This document shows positions 60,151-64,000 of a stretch of DNA of 64,000 nt, piece by piece. Source of the stretch: Fulvivirga ligni (GTDB taxonomy: Bacteria; Bacteroidota; Bacteroidia; Cytophagales; Cyclobacteriaceae). The DNA lies in NCBI RefSeq assembly GCF_021389935.1, contig NZ_CP089979.1, positions 2,213,001 through 2,277,000 of the forward strand. The letters are read 5' to 3'. Position 1 is the stretch's first letter. Each line of letters begins with the position of its first letter. The translations under genes were made by a program, and so were the position numbers. The notes beneath the pieces are model-generated. The model ran no database searches. It saw nothing but the letters and a program-made list of their open reading frames with translations, and was not told the origin of the DNA.

Positions 60151-61359
60151 ATGACCAATACCAAAGACAATAGAAGAGATTTCCTAAAAAAGAGCAGTCT
60201 TTCTGCGCTGCCTTTTCTGTTTCCGGTAATGGGTAAGGATAGTTTGAATGCCGACAAATCGAAGACCTCAACTCAGTTTGTAAAAGGTAATAAGCCTGTG
60301 GTGAATTTTGTGCTTGATGGACTACATTTCTCACCGGGTGAATATTTGCACAAGCTTCAGGAGATCAGTAAAACAAAGGCCATTGAACCTGACTTTTATG
60401 GAGCAGGAGGGGCTACCAAACAGCTGGAAGAGCAATTTGCTCAACTCACCGGCAAAGAAAAGGCTATTTATCTTCCTTCAGGTACTATGGCTAATCAATT
60501 GGCTATTAAGCTGTTGAATGGAAATAGTACTAAAGTGATGGTGCCGGAAAATTCTCACATTTACAGAGATGAGGCTGATGCAGCACAGAGTGTGCATGGC
60601 GAGAGATTGATGCCTGTGGGAGAGGGAAAACCATATTATGACCTCAAAGATTTACAAAGTACTATTGCTTATTCTGATAAAAACGAGGTGTTCAAGAGTG
60701 GTTTAGGTACGGTGGTGATAGAAAACCCCGTAAGACGCGCTGACGGTGCTTATGTGCCCTTAGAAGTCATTAAAAATGTTTCTAAATACTGTCAGGATCA
60801 TGACTATAAAATGCATTTGGATGGTGCTCGCATCCATATTGCCTCCGCTTTTAGTAATGTATCGGTTGCTGAGTATGCCTCTTATTTTGATACCGTTTAT
60901 ATCTCTCTATACAAGTATCTAAACGCTGCAGGCGGAGCCATACTTTGTGGAGATGCTGCGCTTATTGATCAGATTCCTCACCTGATTAAGATCTATGGTG
61001 GCACCATGTATCAAAGCTGGACCAACACAGCTATGGCTTTACATTATTTTGAAGATATTGATTCCAAATGGGAAAAAGTAGCCAAAGTGGCACAACAGCT
61101 GATTGCCGACCTTAATAAAATAGAAGGCATTACCATTACAAGCATTCAAAATGGATCTAACATATTTGATCTTGTGCTCAGCAGTAAAGTAGACTTAAAA
61201 GCATTGGCCAACAATCTGTATTCCGAGCATGGCATATGGCTGGGGAGAGCAACTGATAAAGGCATTGTGAAATTTACCGTCAATGAAAGTTTATTAACTC
61301 GAGACTACAATGATATTCTAAGCGCCTGGAAGAAAGCGATGGATCAGGTGATTAAATAA
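60151..61359 (+). CDS. Tat-exported threonine-aldolase-family PLP enzyme
   Basis: 402 aa. The N-terminus has the twin-arginine motif NRRDFLKKSS followed by LSALPFLFPVMG, so it would leave the cytoplasm folded, with its cofactor. The rest is a fold-type I PLP enzyme of the beta-eliminating-lyase/threonine-aldolase family: FYGAGGATKQLEEQFAQLTG, YLPSGTMANQLA, HLDGARI (the PLP-ring Asp) and LYKYLNAAGGAIL, in which the Lys forms the Schiff base. Threonine aldolases split beta-hydroxy amino acids to glycine and an aldehyde. Extracytoplasmic forms are uncommon; substrate unknown. Next gene starts 11 bp downstream. Confidence 0.9.
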   Translation: MTNTKDNRRDFLKKSSLSALPFLFPVMGKDSLNADKSKTSTQFVKGNKPVVNFVLDGLHFSPGEYLHKLQEISKTKAIEPDFYGAGGATKQLEEQFAQLTGKEKAIYLPSGTMANQLAIKLLNGNSTKVMVPENSHIYRDEADAAQSVHGERLMPVGEGKPYYDLKDLQSTIAYSDKNEVFKSGLGTVVIENPVRRADGAYVPLEVIKNVSKYCQDHDYKMHLDGARIHIASAFSNVSVAEYASYFDTVYISLYKYLNAAGGAILCGDAALIDQIPHLIKIYGGTMYQSWTNTAMALHYFEDIDSKWEKVAKVAQQLIADLNKIEGITITSIQNGSNIFDLVLSSKVDLKALANNLYSEHGIWLGRATDKGIVKFTVNESLLTRDYNDILSAWKKAMDQVIK

Positions 61360-61370
61360 GCTAGATTAAT

Positions 61371-62048
61371 GTGAATAAACTAAACCTTTTACTCATAGTT
61401 GTTATACTTTCCTGTACATCCAAAGGTAAGAAGGAGGTGTCTGATAAATCAAGTATAGAAAGTATTGTTGACAGCACTATAGTTATGTCTGCGCATACCA
61501 GCATTTTAGAAGAAAAGTACGTTGGCTTTACCACTAGTGGAGGAAAAATCATTGTTCTAAATGCTAAGCGTGATACAGTTTTGAGTCAATTCACTCCATA
61601 TCCTGACTTTGAGTTTAAAGACTTTAATGCTGATGGTTTGAATGATGTGATAGTCAAATACCTGAACAATACCCCTGGCCAAAAAGACTTGTTTCTATTT
61701 AATAAAGCGAAGAAAACTTTCGCAGAGGTCAAAGACTTCAATAAGTTTCCAACGCCAGAGGCCATCGAGGGAACCCGCTATTATTATTCCTATCACAAAA
61801 GCGGCTGCGCAGATAATTATTGGGACAGCGACTTATTTTACATAGAGGATTCTGAATGTCATTTAATAGCCAATATCTCAGGGAATGAATGTGAAGGAGA
61901 AAAAGGAATAATCGTATCACAGGTGTATAACGGAGTGAAAAAACAGATTGATAAATTCAATATAGATGTCCTGAACAAATACGAGGACGGGAAATGGGGA
62001 TTCATCGAAGATTACTGGACTAGAAATTATGCCAGGTTTGTAAACTAA
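61371..62048 (+). CDS. Hypothetical lipoprotein with a VCBS-like segment
   Basis: 225 aa from a GTG start. A lipoprotein signal ends VVILSC. The mature part includes FEFKDFNADGLNDVIVKYLN, a calcium-binding-like FG-GAP/VCBS segment, and three later cysteines. It follows the Tat-exported aldolase by 11 bp, so both envelope proteins may be co-transcribed. No assigned function. Confidence 0.75.
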   Translation: MNKLNLLLIVVILSCTSKGKKEVSDKSSIESIVDSTIVMSAHTSILEEKYVGFTTSGGKIIVLNAKRDTVLSQFTPYPDFEFKDFNADGLNDVIVKYLNNTPGQKDLFLFNKAKKTFAEVKDFNKFPTPEAIEGTRYYYSYHKSGCADNYWDSDLFYIEDSECHLIANISGNECEGEKGIIVSQVYNGVKKQIDKFNIDVLNKYEDGKWGFIEDYWTRNYARFVN

Positions 62049-62370
62049 TGCTATATCTACCCAAGTTATCCGGTGTTTTTACTCACAGCTTTAGAATTAA
62101 AGTGAGGCAATTCACAAAGTCCATCCTGAGGCACTCGAAGGATAGACTTTCTGCTGACTACAAGGAGCGTTACCTCACCCAAACACCAAAGTCGGATTTG
62201 TAGCACTCGTTTGTCGGAATTTTTATAGAGGGCTCCAGGTGTTTCAAAAAGCAGGATTTTGCTTGCCGTGAGGGCGGCAATTTGTCTTAAGATGCCGGAT
62301 TTTTGCTAATTCAATAGCGATATTGATATGTAACTTTACAGCTCGTTAATAAGCTTAATTTCAGTACTTT
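62049..62370. other. Intergenic region with a partial repeat copy
   Basis: No gene. It contains one block of the 227-bp repeat family at 62117-62157 and short G-rich inverted words (GGGCGGCAATT) before the reductase gene. Confidence 0.5.
62117..62157 (+). repeat. Solo fragment of the 227-bp repeat family
   Basis: CATCCTGAGGCACTCGAAGG followed by ATAGACTTTCTGCTGAC matches the first block of the units at 56137 and 63645, with one extra C. Confidence 0.8.
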
Positions 62371-63489
62371 ATGATATCATCTCCCGTTGCACCGTCCCCA
62401 TCTGATGCAGTTACCACTTTCCTTAATGCCAAGAAATTCGCCTTCCTCATTCATCTGCGTCATACTTATAGTGATGACATGGGATTATACTGGAAGCCAC
62501 TGCGTAAAATCCCTAACAAGGTGTATAGAAAGATATTCACCAAACTACAGGCGCCCTCGGTAAAATGGAGCGACATCTATTTAAATGGCTCAGCAGGAGA
62601 GAAGTGGCATATAGGTAGGAATGAAATAATTTTATTGAATGGTAAAGATATTCTTGATCAGGGCCCCAAGAATATGAGTAAAAATATAGAAAGGGTTATT
62701 GATAAGATGACGCAAAAGGGCTACACAAATATAGGGCTTGGCGCACTCACCTCACCTATGACACTAGGAGGGGCACTCTTAAAGCATAGGCAGGATGTGA
62801 GCATTACCAATGGCAATGCCTTCACAGCCACAGGTCTTTTCAGGGCCATTGTCAAGCTTCTGGAAGCGAGTCCTAATTTGATGGACCATCAAACTATTGT
62901 AGGGGCAACCGGTAGTGTAGGTTCTTGTTTGGCTGGTCTATTGGTAAAGAAGAATTATTGCGACAAGCTGTTGTTAGTAGCTCGAAATCTTTCAAAACTA
63001 GAGAAGCTAAAAAATGATTTAAAAAGCATTAATCCAAATGTACAAATCGAAGTTTCTAACCAAATAAGTGAAATCAGGAAGTCTAATCTTATTACTTTAC
63101 TCACTGCCAGCGCCGATAATATTATTGGGCCAGAAATATTAAAGTCTAATGCCGTTATTCTGGATGGAACACAACCTCGCAATACTTCACCAGAGCTACT
63201 GGTTCAAAGGCCAGACGTCACGGTGATTGACGGAGGCATTATATCTATTCCGGGCATCACCATGAGTAATGGTGGTATCGGTTTGCCTTTAAATCACTAT
63301 TATGCATGCTTCTCAGAGACCTTATTATGGGCGTTAGATGGACAATCTGAGCACTTCTCCATTGGAAACCCCACACTGGAACAAGCAGAATACATGGATA
63401 CACTAGCCAGAAAATATAAGATGTTTGGATTTGAACTGGCTGATTTTACCTCTTTTGGTAAGCCATTGACTAATTCTTTTATCTCTTGA
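62371..63489 (+). CDS. Homologue of acyl-ACP reductase / COG5322 predicted dehydrogenase
   Basis: 372 aa. The pattern closely follows cyanobacterial long-chain acyl-ACP reductase (AAR): GLGALTSPMTLGG (residues 122-134), ITNGNAFTATG (145-155; AAR has TTGNTHTA), the NADPH-binding VGATGSVGSCLAGLL (177-191), LLLVARNLSKLEKL (200-213), then LDGTQPRN and DGGIISIPG. The cysteine that forms the acyl-thioester in AAR has a match in YYACFSETLLWALDG (Cys313). AAR makes fatty aldehydes from acyl-ACP. The oxygenase that converts aldehydes to alkanes in cyanobacteria is not in this window. An N-terminal 90-residue part is longer than in AAR. Function by homology, unproven. Confidence 0.8.
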   Translation: MISSPVAPSPSDAVTTFLNAKKFAFLIHLRHTYSDDMGLYWKPLRKIPNKVYRKIFTKLQAPSVKWSDIYLNGSAGEKWHIGRNEIILLNGKDILDQGPKNMSKNIERVIDKMTQKGYTNIGLGALTSPMTLGGALLKHRQDVSITNGNAFTATGLFRAIVKLLEASPNLMDHQTIVGATGSVGSCLAGLLVKKNYCDKLLLVARNLSKLEKLKNDLKSINPNVQIEVSNQISEIRKSNLITLLTASADNIIGPEILKSNAVILDGTQPRNTSPELLVQRPDVTVIDGGIISIPGITMSNGGIGLPLNHYYACFSETLLWALDGQSEHFSIGNPTLEQAEYMDTLARKYKMFGFELADFTSFGKPLTNSFIS

Positions 63490-63519
63490 TGTAGCTCTTT
63501 GTTTGGAAGTTTTATTTGT

Positions 63520-64000
63520 AGCCTAACTTGTTTAGGCACCTGACCGTCTACTCTTCGAGAACCTCAGAGTGACTCTGTTCGTGGTTTAATTTATTGATAT
63601 CGAGAAATGGTTTATTAACCCAATTACTCCCTGAATTTATCAAAGTCATCCTGAGGCACTCGAAGGATAGGCTTTCTGCTTGCGATGAAGACTTTTACAG
63701 CACATCGTAGATTAAGAACACTTGACTCTCTTGAAGTTTTATATGTAGCTCACCGTGTTTAGATACCTGATCGTCTACTCTTCGAGGACCTCAGAGTGAC
63801 TCTGTTCGTGGTTTAATTTATTGATATCGGGTAAGAATTTTTAAAACCAATTGCACCCTGAAATTATCAAAGTCATCCTGAGGCATTCGAAGGATAGACT
63901 TTCTGCCTACGTGGAAGGCCTTGTAGCACATCTTAGATTAAGAACGTTGACTTTATTTACAGTTTCATTCGTAGCTCATTTTGTTTAGTTACTTGACCGT
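63520..64000. repeat. Tandem array of ~227-bp units, continuing beyond the window
   Basis: TGACCGTCTACTCTTCGAG at 63541 recurs at 63768 and in part at 63994; GTCATCCTGAGGC at 63645 recurs at 63872. The period is therefore 226-227 bp over at least two units. Each unit holds two blocks that are near reverse complements, and a block TTCGTGGTTTAATTTATTGA that is unchanged at 56300 and in both units here. No frame is open across units. Confidence 0.88.

Noticed and set aside
1-64000. tRNA or rRNA genes
   Set aside because: No T-loop-like GGTTCGAATCC block with cloverleaf partners and no rRNA-like stretch were found by eye; a covariance-model search would be decisive.

Overview
The window is a stretch of chromosome of about 40% GC or lower (estimated by eye) from a member of the Bacteroidota, most likely the Cytophagales (Fulvivirga/Marivirga-like; the genus is inference). 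Lineage markers are an IPExxxVDY-family protein, a DUF3127 protein, PorV-like and helix-hairpin-helix/beta-barrel outer-membrane proteins, an S8 peptidase with a type IX secretion (T9SS) C-terminal sorting domain, a long Lgt, many 'SC' lipoproteins, and few Shine-Dalgarno sites. No rRNA, tRNA, CRISPR array, IS element or prophage was seen.

Layout. 0-3.5 kb: argJ, a small conserved gene, an alpha/beta hydrolase, an ECF sigma factor with a frameshift, and a small membrane protein. 3.5-10.3 kb: a TetR regulator behind a 24-bp inverted repeat, then a tripartite RND efflux operon (TolC, adaptor, pump). 10.4-19 kb: metallophosphoesterase, DUF3127 protein, GT-C membrane protein, and a group of outer-membrane beta-barrel proteins. 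19-26.5 kb: housekeeping genes lgt, nadE, rnc, fabF, acpP, an IPExxxVDY gene and pyk. 26.5-32 kb: a minus-strand run of hybrid histidine kinase, response regulator, 91-aa protein, MBL hydrolase and NFACT protein. 32-40 kb: miaA, a frameshifted thioredoxin, FKBP, 2-oxoacid dehydrogenase E2, cinA, a sodium symporter and a DUF4197 lipoprotein. 40-45 kb: an SMP-30-like protein and a possible lipid head-group module (lipid kinase, LTA-synthase-like sulfatase, CDP-alcohol phosphotransferase). 44.7-52.9 kb: secreted S8 peptidase, three tandem M57 metallopeptidase lipoproteins that share an 11-bp leader, and two YceI-family proteins. 53-64 kb: nrnA, then an accessory zone of small secreted or membrane proteins, an ankyrin/HEAT pair between direct repeats, gene remnants, a Tat-exported threonine-aldolase-like protein, a homologue of cyanobacterial acyl-ACP reductase, and a ~227-bp intergenic repeat family that is still in tandem array at the window's end.

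Caution on sequence quality: four genes (the sigma factor, the thioredoxin, the 54.5-kb membrane protein and the 56.5-kb lipoprotein) are each broken by a single-base indel in or beside a homopolymer. This pattern fits assembly error as well as real slippage or decay.

Most appealing for follow-up: the acyl-ACP-reductase homologue with its conserved cysteine, the M57 triplet with AACCTAAACCA-N7-ATG leaders, the Tat-exported PLP enzyme, the CEPT-like phosphotransferase beside an LTA-synthase-like enzyme, and the 227-bp repeats.
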